From Agromyces kandeliae (GTDB lineage: Bacteria > Actinomycetota > Actinomycetes > Actinomycetales > Microbacteriaceae), in contig NZ_WKJD01000004.1 of the NCBI RefSeq assembly GCF_009674665.1, positions 62,001 to 126,000 of the forward strand: a stretch of 64,000 bases of DNA, in the 5' to 3' direction. The notes beneath the pieces were generated by a model that was not told the DNA's origin, did not search any database, and was given only the letters and a program-made list of their open reading frames with translations. Below are positions 1 to 8,037 of the stretch, one piece after another. The stretch's first letter is position 1. The number at the start of each line of letters is the position of its first letter. A program made the translations under genes and the position numbers.

Positions 1-2253
1 CAGATCAGCCCGCACTTCGACTCGATGCTCGCGAAGCTCATCTGCCGCGGACGCGACTACCAGCAGGCCGTCACGCGCACGAAGCGCGCCCTCGCCGAGT
101 TCCGCATCCGGGGTGTGTCCACGAACATCCCGTTCCTGCAGGCGGTCATGGACGACCCGCAGTTCATGGTCGGCGACCTCAGCACGTCGTTCATCGACGA
201 GCGGCCGCAGCTGGTCCGCGGCCGGGTCTCGAAGGACCGCGGTACCAAGATCCTGAACTGGCTGGCCGACGTCACCGTGAACCAGCCGAACGGCTCGGCG
301 CCGACGACGGTGGCACCCGCCGAGAAGCTTCCCGAGATCGACCTCACGGCCCCCGCGCCCGCCGGTTCGCGCCAGCGACTGCTGGAGCTCGGGCCGACCG
401 GGTTCGCGGCCGCGCTGCGCGCGCAGACGCCGCTCGCGGTCACGGAGACCACGTTCCGCGACGCTCACCAGTCGCTCCTCGCGACGCGTGTGCGCACGAA
501 GGACCTCGTCGCGGTCGCGCCGTACGTCTCGCGCATGACCCCGCAGCTGCTCTCGGTCGAAGCCTGGGGCGGTGCCACGTACGACGTCGCACTGCGCTTC
601 CTCGGCGAGGACCCGTGGGAGCGGCTCGCCTCGCTCCGCGAGGCCCTGCCCAACATCAACATCCAGATGCTCCTGCGCGGCCGGAACACCGTGGGCTACA
701 CGCCGTATCCGACGGAGGTCACGGACGCCTTCGTGCAGGAGGCGGCGACGACCGGCGTCGACATCTTCCGCATCTTCGACGCGCTGAACGACGTCGCCCA
801 GATGCGGCCGGCGATCGAGGCGGTCCTCGCGGCCGGAACCCCGATCGCGGAGGTCGCGCTCTGCTACACCGGCGACCTCCTCGACCCGAACGAAGACCTG
901 TACACGCTCGACTACTACCTGCGACTGGCCGACGAGATCGTCGCGGCGGGCGCCCACGTCCTCGCGATCAAGGACATGGCGGGCCTCCTGCGCCCTGCGG
1001 CGGCCGAGAAGCTGGTCGCAGCGCTCCGCGAGCGGTTCGACCTGCCCGTGCACCTCCACACGCACGACACGGCGGGCGGGCAGCTCGCGACCCTGCTCGC
1101 GGCCAGCCGTGCAGGCGTCGACGCGGTGGACGTCGCCAGCGCGCCGATGGCGGGGACCACGAGCCAGCCGTCGGCATCCGCACTCGTCGCGGCCCTCGCG
1201 CACACGGATCGCGACACGGGCATCCCGCTCGACGCCGTCTCGGACCTCGAACCGTACTGGGAGGCGGTCCGGCGCATCTACCGTCCGTTCGAATCGGGCC
1301 TGCCCGGCCCCACGGGCCGGGTCTACCACCACGAGATCCCCGGCGGCCAGCTGTCGAACCTCCGCCAGCAGGCGATCGCCCTCGGACTCGCCGACGACTT
1401 CGAGCTCATCGAGGACATGTACGCCGCGGCGAACGAGATCCTCGGTCGGGTCCCGAAGGTCACGCCGTCGTCGAAGGTGGTCGGCGACCTCGCCCTGCAC
1501 CTCGCGGCGGTCAAGGCCGACCCGGCCGACTTCGCTGAGAACCCCGACAAGTACGACGTGCCCGACTCCGTGATCGGCTTCATGGCGGGCGAGCTCGGCG
1601 ACCTGCCCGGCGGGTGGCCGGAGCCGTTCCGCACGAAGGTGCTCGCCGGCCGCGACGTCCGCGTCGGGGTCGCGGAGCTCACCCACGCCCAGCGCCGCGG
1701 GCTCGCCGAGCCGGGCGTCGAGCGCCAGGCGCTCCTCAACTCGCTGCTCTTCCCGGCACCGACGCGCCAGTTCGAGCAGATCCGCGAACTGTTCGGCGAC
1801 CTGTCGGTCATCGACACCGCGGACTACCTGTACGGACTGCGACCGGGATCCGAGCACGTCGTCGAGATCGACCGGGGCGTCAGGCTCTACGCGGGGCTCG
1901 AGGCGATCGGCGAGGCCGACGACAAGGGCATGCGCACCGTCATGACGATCCTGAACGGCCAACTCCGGCCGGTCTTCGTCCGCGACCGCAGCATCACCGT
2001 CGAGTCCAGGGCCGCTGAGAAGGCGGATGCCTCGCAGCCCGGGCACATCGCGGCGCCGTTCTCCGGCGTGGTCACCCTGCAGGTCGAGGCGGGCGCCGAG
2101 ATCGAGGTGGGCCAGGCCGTCGCGTCCATCGAGGCGATGAAGATGGAGGCCGCGATCACGTCGCCGGTCGCCGGCGTCCTCGAGCGAGTCGCCATCCCGA
2201 AGACCCAGCAGGTGGAGGCGGGTGATCTGCTCGTCGTCGTGCGCCCGGGTTAG
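1..2253 (+). CDS. pyc: Pyruvate carboxylase, 5'-truncated by window edge
   Basis: This is the C-terminal 750 residues of a biotin-dependent pyruvate carboxylase, which makes oxaloacetate from pyruvate and bicarbonate (anaplerosis). The frame is open to base 1, so about 385 N-terminal residues (most of the biotin carboxylase domain) lie outside. Visible parts in order are the end of the biotin carboxylase domain, the carboxyltransferase TIM barrel (FRDAHQSLLATR near its start, AIKDMAGLL and HLHTHDTAGG metal-site strands), the PYC_OADA/allosteric segment, and the C-terminal biotinyl domain with EAMKMEA. The biotinylated Lys codon is 2140-2142. The single-chain order is that of actinobacterial PYC rather than a split oxaloacetate decarboxylase. 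Identity is very secure; the start cannot be seen. Confidence 0.97.
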   Translation, partial: QISPHFDSMLAKLICRGRDYQQAVTRTKRALAEFRIRGVSTNIPFLQAVMDDPQFMVGDLSTSFIDERPQLVRGRVSKDRGTKILNWLADVTVNQPNGSAPTTVAPAEKLPEIDLTAPAPAGSRQRLLELGPTGFAAALRAQTPLAVTETTFRDAHQSLLATRVRTKDLVAVAPYVSRMTPQLLSVEAWGGATYDVALRFLGEDPWERLASLREALPNINIQMLLRGRNTVGYTPYPTEVTDAFVQEAATTGVDIFRIFDALNDVAQMRPAIEAVLAAGTPIAEVALCYTGDLLDPNEDLYTLDYYLRLADEIVAAGAHVLAIKDMAGLLRPAAAEKLVAALRERFDLPVHLHTHDTAGGQLATLLAASRAGVDAVDVASAPMAGTTSQPSASALVAALAHTDRDTGIPLDAVSDLEPYWEAVRRIYRPFESGLPGPTGRVYHHEIPGGQLSNLRQQAIALGLADDFELIEDMYAAANEILGRVPKVTPSSKVVGDLALHLAAVKADPADFAENPDKYDVPDSVIGFMAGELGDLPGGWPEPFRTKVLAGRDVRVGVAELTHAQRRGLAEPGVERQALLNSLLFPAPTRQFEQIRELFGDLSVIDTADYLYGLRPGSEHVVEIDRGVRLYAGLEAIGEADDKGMRTVMTILNGQLRPVFVRDRSITVESRAAEKADASQPGHIAAPFSGVVTLQVEAGAEIEVGQAVASIEAMKMEAAITSPVAGVLERVAIPKTQQVEAGDLLVVVRPG

Positions 2254-2256
2254 ACT
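2251..2256 (+). promoter_or_regulatory. Candidate -10 box TAGACT for the MinD-like gene
   Basis: TAGACT fits the actinobacterial TANNNT -10 consensus. Its first three bases are the TAG stop of pyc. It would give a transcript starting near 2263 and a leader of about 29 nt with a GAGGAGGGG ribosome binding site. No convincing -35 is visible. Confidence 0.45.
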
Positions 2257-2291
2257 CGGGACTGTTCCGCACTGATGAGGAGGGGAAATCG

Positions 2292-3653
2292 GTGGCAGAG
2301 CACGAGGACGATCCGGACCGCGGCGGCCGCCGCCCGGTTTCCCGCACCACCGCCGACCGTGCACGGTCGGGCGGTGCGCACGCGGCCGACGAGGTCGACG
2401 TGCGCGTCGACCTCCCGCCGGCTCCGGCACGGGTCATGCCGGATGACGAGGTGGCCGTGGCGATCGATGACGTCGCGGTCGACCCGGGTGACCTGACCGC
2501 CGTGACGACCGGGACGACGTCCGTCGACGTGGTGCCCGCGCTGGCCGGTGCCGCGTACCGTTCCGCCGCGCGACACGATCCGTCGCCGTACGGCGCCCTC
2601 CTCGCGGCGGACGGCGCCCGCCTGCGTCGCGAGCGAGTGACCACCGACACCGGTTCGCACGTCGCGATCGTGGCCGACGGCGAGACGGCGGTCGCGCCGG
2701 CCGAGGTGCCCGAGACCGCCGAGTCGCTGACGGCGGATCGCCTGATCGACGTGAACCGGACGACGCGGCCGGCGCCGCAGGGCGGAATGAACCGCTTCCT
2801 CTACGAGGCGACCTTCCACTTGGTGAACCTCGGCGACTCGGCGAAGGTCCGAGCCCATCGCGAGATGAGCGAGCGCATCCGTCGTCGGTTCGAGGGCGGG
2901 GCACGCTTCGTCCCGGTGCTCACCCGCAAGGGCGGCGTCGGCAAGACGACCGTGACCACCCTGCTCGGCATGGCCCTCGCCGACGCGCGCGACGACCGGA
3001 TCATCGCCATCGACGCGAACCCGGATCGGGGCACGCTCGCCGAACGCGTCGACCGGCAGACGAGGGAGACGGTGCGCGACGTCGTCGCGAAGGCGTCCTC
3101 GATCGGCGGGTACACCGACTTCTCGCGGTTCGTCTCGCGCGACGAGACGCGCCTGGACATCCTCGCGTCCGACACCGACCCGTCGTTGTCCGAGGCGTTC
3201 GACGACAACGACTACAACGTGGTCGCCGGACTCGCGGCACGCTACTACTCGCTCGTGCTGACCGACTGCGGGACCGGGATCGTCCACTCGGTGATGCGGG
3301 CGACGCTGCAGCGGGCCGACTCGATCGTGATCGTCTCGGGCGGCAGCGTCGACGAGGCGCGGCTCGCGAGCGAGACCCTCACGTGGCTCGAGGCGAACGG
3401 GTACGGCGAACTCGTCCGCAACGCCGTCGTCGCGATCAACCTGGCCACGCAGGGCACGCACCTCGTCAAGGTCGACGAGATCGAGGCCCATTTCCAGTCT
3501 CGCGTGCGCGAGATCGTGCGGATCCCGTACGACCCGCAGCTCGCAGCGGGGTCGGTGGTGAACTGGAGCGACCTGCGTCCGGTGACCCAGCACTCGGCCC
3601 GCGAACTCGCCGCCCTCGTGGTGGAAGGCCTGCCCGTCGAACGCGGGCACTGA
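2292..3653 (+). CDS. MinD/ParA-type P-loop ATPase with long disordered N-terminus
   Basis: A 453-residue SIMIBI-class ATPase. The deviant Walker A is KGGVGKTT at residues 213-220, followed by the switch region [12 protein letters not shown] and a Walker B-like LTDCGTG. The first ~150 residues are Pro/Ala/Asp-rich, of low complexity, and probably disordered. The GTG start follows the strong site GAGGAGGGG. Such proteins dimerise on ATP and position partners on membrane or nucleoid. The architecture (disordered arm plus MinD-like domain) resembles ATPases of mycobacterial ESX or polar-growth systems, but no ESX gene is nearby. It is not the parA of parABS, because no parB or parS is seen. The target is unknown. 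It lies between pyc and def, 13 bp before def, so co-transcription with def is likely. Confidence 0.85.
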   Translation: MAEHEDDPDRGGRRPVSRTTADRARSGGAHAADEVDVRVDLPPAPARVMPDDEVAVAIDDVAVDPGDLTAVTTGTTSVDVVPALAGAAYRSAARHDPSPYGALLAADGARLRRERVTTDTGSHVAIVADGETAVAPAEVPETAESLTADRLIDVNRTTRPAPQGGMNRFLYEATFHLVNLGDSAKVRAHREMSERIRRRFEGGARFVPVLTRKGGVGKTTVTTLLGMALADARDDRIIAIDANPDRGTLAERVDRQTRETVRDVVAKASSIGGYTDFSRFVSRDETRLDILASDTDPSLSEAFDDNDYNVVAGLAARYYSLVLTDCGTGIVHSVMRATLQRADSIVIVSGGSVDEARLASETLTWLEANGYGELVRNAVVAINLATQGTHLVKVDEIEAHFQSRVREIVRIPYDPQLAAGSVVNWSDLRPVTQHSARELAALVVEGLPVERGH

Positions 3654-3666
3654 ACACGGAGCACCA

Positions 3667-4158
3667 TTGCCGGAACGTCCCATTCGCCTGTTCGGCGACC
3701 CTGTCCTGAAGACCGTCTCGAGCCCCGTCGACCTCGTCGACGACCGCGTCCGATCACTCGTCGAGGATCTCGTCGACAGCGTGCGCCTGCCCGGGCGCGC
3801 GGGTGTCGCCGCGCCGCAGATCGGGGTGAACCTCCGCGTGTTCAGCTACAACGTGGACGGCGAGGTGGGATACATCATCAACCCCGTGCTCATCGAGGTC
3901 ACGGGGGATCCCGAGCTCATCGACGAGGGGTGCCTCTCGGTTCCGGGGCTCTGGCACAAGACCCCGCGGCATCCGTTCGCCCGCGTGCGCGGGATCGACC
4001 TCGACGGGAACGAGATCGAACTCGCGGGCGAGGGGCTCATGGCGCAGGCACTGCAGCACGAGACCGACCACCTCGACGGCGTGCTCTACCTCGATCGCCT
4101 CGAGAAGGACGAACGCCGCGCGGCGATGCGCGCCGTGCGCGAATCCGACTGGTTCTGA
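3667..4158 (+). CDS. def: Peptide deformylase
   Basis: A 163-residue metallo-enzyme that removes the N-formyl group from nascent proteins in the cytosol. All three family motifs are present: motif I as GVAAPQ (residues 46-51), motif II EGCLS (87-91, metal-binding Cys) and motif III QHETDHL (130-136, two metal-binding His and the catalytic Glu). The start is TTG, chosen because the conserved [14 protein letters not shown]-terminus begins immediately after it and no ATG or GTG precedes it in frame. Length is normal. It lies 13 bp after the MinD-like gene, converges on fadD, and is followed by a very strong terminator hairpin. Confidence 0.96.
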   Translation: MPERPIRLFGDPVLKTVSSPVDLVDDRVRSLVEDLVDSVRLPGRAGVAAPQIGVNLRVFSYNVDGEVGYIINPVLIEVTGDPELIDEGCLSVPGLWHKTPRHPFARVRGIDLDGNEIELAGEGLMAQALQHETDHLDGVLYLDRLEKDERRAAMRAVRESDWF

Positions 4159-4203
4159 GCGACTCGCGCGGTCTCCGGCACGGTCGTGCCGTGGCGGCGC
4201 GGC

Positions 4204-4255
4204 GTGCAGACGACGGATGCCCCGCGGCTCGCGCCGCGGGGCATCCGTCGTGCAC
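4204..4255. terminator. Bidirectional terminator between def and fadD
   Basis: A perfect 18-bp stem (4211-4228 with 4233-4250) closed by the loop TCGC, extended by GTGCA/TGCAC (4204-4208 with 4251-4255) across a 2-nt bulge. It lies exactly between the two convergent stop codons. There is no T-run on either strand, as is common for high-GC actinobacteria. The stem contains GGATGCC and its complement GGCATCC, a word enriched throughout the window. Confidence 0.85.
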
Positions 4256-4265
4256 GTCCAGCGCG

Positions 4266-6101
4266 TCAGCTGATGATCGAGTGACCCTCGGTCGCCGGTG
4301 CGCCCGAGTAGAGGCCGTCGATCTCCGAAGAGAAGTCGTCGAGGATGACGTTGCGCTTGATGCTCATCTTCGGAGTGAGGTGACCGCTGTCCTCGGTGAA
4401 CTCGATCGGCAGGATGACGAACTTGCGGATCGACTCGGCGCGCGAGACGTTCTCGTTCGCGGCGTCGATCGCACGCTGCACCTCGGCGAGGACCACGGGG
4501 CTCTTCGCCGCCTCGTCGACGCTCATCCCGGCGTCCTCGCCGTGGTTGTTCAGCCACACGGGGAGCATCTCGGGGTCGAGCGTGACGAGCGCCGAGATGA
4601 ACGGCTTCTGGTCGCCGACGACGACGACCTGCCCGACGAGCGGGTTCGCACGGATCGGGTCCTCGAGCGCGGCGGGGGCGACGTTCTTGCCGCCGGCCGT
4701 GACGATGATCTCCTTCTTCCGGCCGGTGATCGTGAGGAAGCCGTCGGAGTCGAACGCGCCGATGTCGCCGGTCTTGAACCACTCGCCGTCGAAGGTCGCC
4801 GCCGTGGCCTCGGGGTTCTTCCAGTACTCCTTGAAGACGTTGACGCCCTTGACCTGGATCTCGCCGTCGTCTGCGAGCCGCACCGAGACGCCCGGGAGCG
4901 CCGGGCCGACGGTGCCGATCTTGGACCTGTGGGCGAGGTTCACGGTCGCCGGCGCGGTCGTCTCGGTGAGGCCGTAGCCCTCGAGGATCGTGATGCCGAG
5001 CGCGTGGTAGAAGTGGCCGAGTCGAGGGCCGAGCGGTGCGGAGCCCGAGACGGCGTACTTGACGTTGCCGCCCATCGCCGCGCGGAGCTTGGAGTAGACG
5101 AGGCGATCGAACAGCGCGAACTTGAGCCGGAGCCCGAGCGGGATCTTCCCGCCCGCCTCCTGCGCCGTGGAGTACGCGACGGCGGTCTCGGCTGCGGCGT
5201 GGAAGATCTTGCCCTTGCCGCCGGCCTCGGCCTTCTGCTCGGAGACGTTGTAGACCTTCTCGAACACGCGGGGGACCGCGAGGAGGAAGGTCGGCTTGAA
5301 GCTGCCGAGCGAGGGCAGGAGCTGCTTGGTGTCGGGCTGGTGTCCGACGCGCACTCCTGCGTGCACGCAGAGCACCGAGATGAAGCGGGCGAAGATGTGC
5401 GCCGTGGTGATGAACAGGAGCGTCGATGCGCCGTTCGGGTCGAGCACGACCTCCTCGAGCGCGAGGGCCGAGTTGCGGCAGAGTTCCACGAAGTTCGCGT
5501 GCGTGAGCACGCAGCCCTTCGGCTTGCCGGTCGAGCCAGAGGTGTAGATGAGGGTGGCGATGTCGGAGCCGACGGCGAGGTTGCGACGTCGCTCGATCTC
5601 GTCGTCGGGGACGTCGGAGCCCGACGCGGCGAGCTTGTCGAGGTCGCCGAGATCGATCTGCCAGACGTTGCGGATGGCCGGGAGGTCGGGGTGCACCTCG
5701 TCGAACCGGGCGAAGTGATCGGCCGTCTCGAGGATCACCGCGATGGCGCCGGAGTCGCTCAGGTTCCAGCGGACCTGGGCCGGCGAACTCGTCTCGTAGA
5801 CCGGGACGAGGATGGCACCTGCGAACCACGCCGCGAAGTCGATGAGCGTCCACTCGTACCGGGTCTTGCTCATGAGCCCGATCTTGTCGCCGGGCTGGAT
5901 GCCGGCAGCGACGAGGCCCTTCGCGAGCCGGACGACCTGCTCGTGGAACTCGCGCGTCGTGACCGGGCTCCAACCGCCGTCGGCGGTGGGCAGCGAGAAG
6001 AGCACCGAGTCGGGCGTGGCCTTGACCCGGTCGACCAAGAGGTCTGTGGTGTTCGCGTCGGGGTCGGCGGGGACCAGTGGCGCGGTGGTGAATTCGATCA
6101 C
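4266..6101 (-). CDS. Long-chain fatty acid-CoA ligase (FadD15-like AMP-dependent synthetase)
   Basis: A 611-residue ANL-superfamily enzyme that activates a fatty acid through an acyl-AMP to acyl-CoA. The P-loop-like AMP motif TLIYTSGSTGKPKGCVLTH is followed by GYGLTETTAPATVN (adenine and acyl site), then FKTGDIGAFDSDGFLTITGR and the catalytic-lysine region KEIIVTAGGKNVAP. Length and a start of type MIEFTT.APLVP match the long bacterial FadD15 group. The GTG at 6101 was chosen because GGAG sits 5 nt upstream on the minus strand; the frame stays open further upstream but that part lacks conservation. It is divergent from the glucokinase gene with overlapping promoters. FadD15 also lies near the pknL locus in Mycobacterium, so this belongs to conserved synteny. 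The exact chain-length preference is not visible. Confidence 0.92.
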   Translation of the reverse strand: MIEFTTAPLVPADPDANTTDLLVDRVKATPDSVLFSLPTADGGWSPVTTREFHEQVVRLAKGLVAAGIQPGDKIGLMSKTRYEWTLIDFAAWFAGAILVPVYETSSPAQVRWNLSDSGAIAVILETADHFARFDEVHPDLPAIRNVWQIDLGDLDKLAASGSDVPDDEIERRRNLAVGSDIATLIYTSGSTGKPKGCVLTHANFVELCRNSALALEEVVLDPNGASTLLFITTAHIFARFISVLCVHAGVRVGHQPDTKQLLPSLGSFKPTFLLAVPRVFEKVYNVSEQKAEAGGKGKIFHAAAETAVAYSTAQEAGGKIPLGLRLKFALFDRLVYSKLRAAMGGNVKYAVSGSAPLGPRLGHFYHALGITILEGYGLTETTAPATVNLAHRSKIGTVGPALPGVSVRLADDGEIQVKGVNVFKEYWKNPEATAATFDGEWFKTGDIGAFDSDGFLTITGRKKEIIVTAGGKNVAPAALEDPIRANPLVGQVVVVGDQKPFISALVTLDPEMLPVWLNNHGEDAGMSVDEAAKSPVVLAEVQRAIDAANENVSRAESIRKFVILPIEFTEDSGHLTPKMSIKRNVILDDFSSEIDGLYSGAPATEGHSIIS

Positions 6102-6169
6102 GGTAGCTCCTTCGGCACCGGGAGGGTCGCACGGGGTTCGGGGTCGCACGACCACGGCAGTGGGTTGAC

Positions 6170-6178
6170 TACACTCTA
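6170..6178. promoter_or_regulatory. Overlapping divergent -10 boxes for glk and fadD
   Basis: TACACT on the plus strand (6170-6175) and TAGAGT on the minus strand (complement of 6173-6178) overlap by 3 bp. Each is a TANNNT -10 placed about 60-65 nt before its gene's start codon. Polymerase cannot occupy both at once, so fadD and glk transcription would compete. This is inference from sequence only. Confidence 0.5.
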
Positions 6179-6243
6179 GTCGGTGCGGCGCGGAGCATCC
6201 CGGCCGCTCCACACCCACGCATCCCCGGCGAAAGGCGTTCGAC

Positions 6244-7191
6244 GTGCACGCGATCGGCATCGACATCGGCGGCACGAAGATCGCCGGCGCAGTGGTCGAC
6301 GAACTCGGCGGCATCGTCCGCTCCTCGCGGGTTCCCACCCCGGTCGACACCGCAGCCCTCGAGGACGCGGTCGTCGAGATGATCGGCGAGCTCGAGGCCG
6401 GCGAACGGGTCGACGCCGTCGGCGTCGCCGCGGCCGGCTTCATCGACGCCGCGCAGTCGACCGTGTACTACGCGCCGAACATCGACTGGCGCAACGAGCC
6501 CTTCCGCGAGAAGCTCGAGGCCCGCGTGGGCGGCAGCGTCGTCATCGAGAACGACGCGAACGCCGCAGGCTGGGCGGAGTTCCGATTCGGCGCCGGCCGG
6601 ATGGTCAGCGACATGGTCATGCTGACGATCGGGACCGGCGTCGGCGGCGCCATCGTCGCCGGCGACCGCCTGTTCCGGGGCGGGTTCGGCGCGGGCGCAG
6701 AGCTCGGCCACCTGCGGCTCGTGCCGAACGGCGTGGCGTGCGGCTGCGGACAGCACGGATGCCTCGAGCAGTACGGGTCGGGTCGTGCCCTCATGCGCAT
6801 GGCGAACGAGATCGCCGATGCCGGAGGGATCGGCCAGAGCCTCGCGCGGGCGAGGGAGGAGCACGGCGCGCTGGACGGGACGATCGTGGGTGGGCTGATC
6901 GCCGCCGAGGATCCCGGGGCGGTCGCGGCGCTCCGGCACCTCGGCCGCTGGCTGGGCGAGGCGTCGGCGAGCCTCGCGGCGGTCCTCGACCCGCAGCGCT
7001 TCGTATTCGGCGGCGGGGTCGCGGTCGCGGGGGAGCTGCTGCTCGCGCCGATCCGGGAGTCCTTCCTCGAGCACCTCCCGGCGCGGGGCTACCACCCCGA
7101 GCCCGACTTCGTGATCGCCGAGCTCGTCAACGACGCCGGCGTCGTCGGCGCCGCCGACCTCGCGCGGGTCTGGGTCGAGGAGCACGCCTGA
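6244..7191 (+). CDS. glk: ROK-family glucokinase
   Basis: A 315-residue sugar kinase that phosphorylates glucose to glucose-6-phosphate in the cytosol. The N-terminal phosphate-binding strand is IGIDIGGTKIAG. The ROK catalytic/sugar segment IENDANAAGW (101-110) and ELGHLR (His156) precede the ROK zinc motif with Cys166, Cys168 and Cys173 in CGCGQHGC. There is no N-terminal helix-turn-helix, so this is an enzyme and not a ROK repressor. The GTG start begins directly at the conserved domain. It resembles Streptomyces GlkA, whose gene also lies near an acyl-CoA ligase and a DAHP synthase. ATP or polyphosphate as donor cannot be told from the sequence. Confidence 0.92.
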   Translation: MHAIGIDIGGTKIAGAVVDELGGIVRSSRVPTPVDTAALEDAVVEMIGELEAGERVDAVGVAAAGFIDAAQSTVYYAPNIDWRNEPFREKLEARVGGSVVIENDANAAGWAEFRFGAGRMVSDMVMLTIGTGVGGAIVAGDRLFRGGFGAGAELGHLRLVPNGVACGCGQHGCLEQYGSGRALMRMANEIADAGGIGQSLARAREEHGALDGTIVGGLIAAEDPGAVAALRHLGRWLGEASASLAAVLDPQRFVFGGGVAVAGELLLAPIRESFLEHLPARGYHPEPDFVIAELVNDAGVVGAADLARVWVEEHA

Positions 7192-7203
7192 CGCCGGCGG
7201 CGC

Positions 7204-7209
7204 TAGGCT
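7204..7209 (+). promoter_or_regulatory. Candidate -10 box TAGGCT for plsC
   Basis: TAGGCT lies 12 bp after the glk stop. A start near 7216 gives a leader of about 25 nt containing the site GAGGAC before the GTG at 7241. Confidence 0.45.
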
Positions 7210-7240
7210 TGCCGGCAGCGGGACGAGACGGAGGACCTGG

Positions 7241-7936
7241 GTGTTCTACTGGATCATGAAGCACATCGTGGTGGGGCCGCTCCTCCTCTCGATCTTCCGT
7301 CCGTGGGTCGTCGGGCTCGAACGGGTGCCGAAGGAGGGGCCCGTCATCCTGGCGTCGAACCACCTCTCCTTCATCGACTCGATCTTCCTGCCGCTCATCG
7401 TCGACCGGCCGGTCGTGTTCCTCGCCAAGAGCGAGTACTTCACGGGCAAGGGCCTCAAGGGCTGGGCGACCCGCATGTTCTTCCAGGCGGCGGGGCAGCT
7501 GCCCATCGACCGCTCGGGCGGCAAGGCGTCCGAGGCGTCGCTCAACACCGGCCTGCGCGTGCTCGGCGAGGGCCGCATCCTCGGCATCTACCCCGAGGGC
7601 ACCCGCAGCCCCGACGGCAAGCTCTACCGGGGGCGCACGGGCGTCGCCCGGATGGTCCTCGAGGCGGGCGTCCCCGTGGTCCCGGTCGCGATGATCGGGA
7701 CGGCCGAGATCATGCCGATCGGCACACGGCTGCCGAAGGTGCGGCGCGTCGGCATCGTCTTCGGCGAGCCGCTCGACTTCTCGCGGTTCCACGGCATGGA
7801 GGGCGACCGCTTCGTGCTCCGGTCGGTCACCGACGAGCTCGTCTACGACCTGCGGGCGCTCAGCGAGCAGGAGTACGTCGACGTGTACGCGAGCACGCTC
7901 CGGGAGCAGCGGGCCGCACAGACCCCGTCGAGGTAA
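7241..7936 (+). CDS. plsC: 1-acyl-sn-glycerol-3-phosphate acyltransferase (PlsC family)
   Basis: A 231-residue LPLAT-family acyltransferase, probably forming phosphatidic acid from lysophosphatidate and acyl donor at the inner face of the membrane. The acceptor/catalytic motif NHLSFIDSIFLP (HX4D), the EGTRSPDGKLYRGRTG block and the VPVVPVAMIGT block of the family are all present in order. GTG is used as start because it is preceded by GAGGAC and by the first conserved residues. The orthologous position in Mycobacterium (Rv2182c, near aroG and pknL) supports a role in phospholipid or mannoside lipid assembly. Which lysolipid it uses cannot be read from the sequence. Confidence 0.9.
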   Translation: MFYWIMKHIVVGPLLLSIFRPWVVGLERVPKEGPVILASNHLSFIDSIFLPLIVDRPVVFLAKSEYFTGKGLKGWATRMFFQAAGQLPIDRSGGKASEASLNTGLRVLGEGRILGIYPEGTRSPDGKLYRGRTGVARMVLEAGVPVVPVAMIGTAEIMPIGTRLPKVRRVGIVFGEPLDFSRFHGMEGDRFVLRSVTDELVYDLRALSEQEYVDVYASTLREQRAAQTPSR

Positions 7937-7954
7937 CGAGCCTCCGCCCCACGG

Positions 7955-7960
7955 TAGGCT
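7955..7960 (+). promoter_or_regulatory. Candidate -10 box TAGGCT for the DAHP synthase gene
   Basis: TAGGCT lies 18 bp after the plsC stop and would start an mRNA near 7967 with a leader of about 70 nt. No attenuator-like peptide rich in aromatic residues is visible in that leader. Confidence 0.4.
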
Positions 7961-8037
7961 GGGTCCACGGCGTCGCGACGTGCGGCGCCCGTTCCGTTCC
8001 AGCGCCCCGTGCGCCCGCACCCCCTCAGGACACTCCA

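Noticed and set aside
6102-6443. A longer N-terminus for the acyl-CoA ligase starting at 6443
   Set aside because: The added residues are low-complexity, lie opposite the glk gene and its promoter, and a good GGAG site supports the GTG at 6101.
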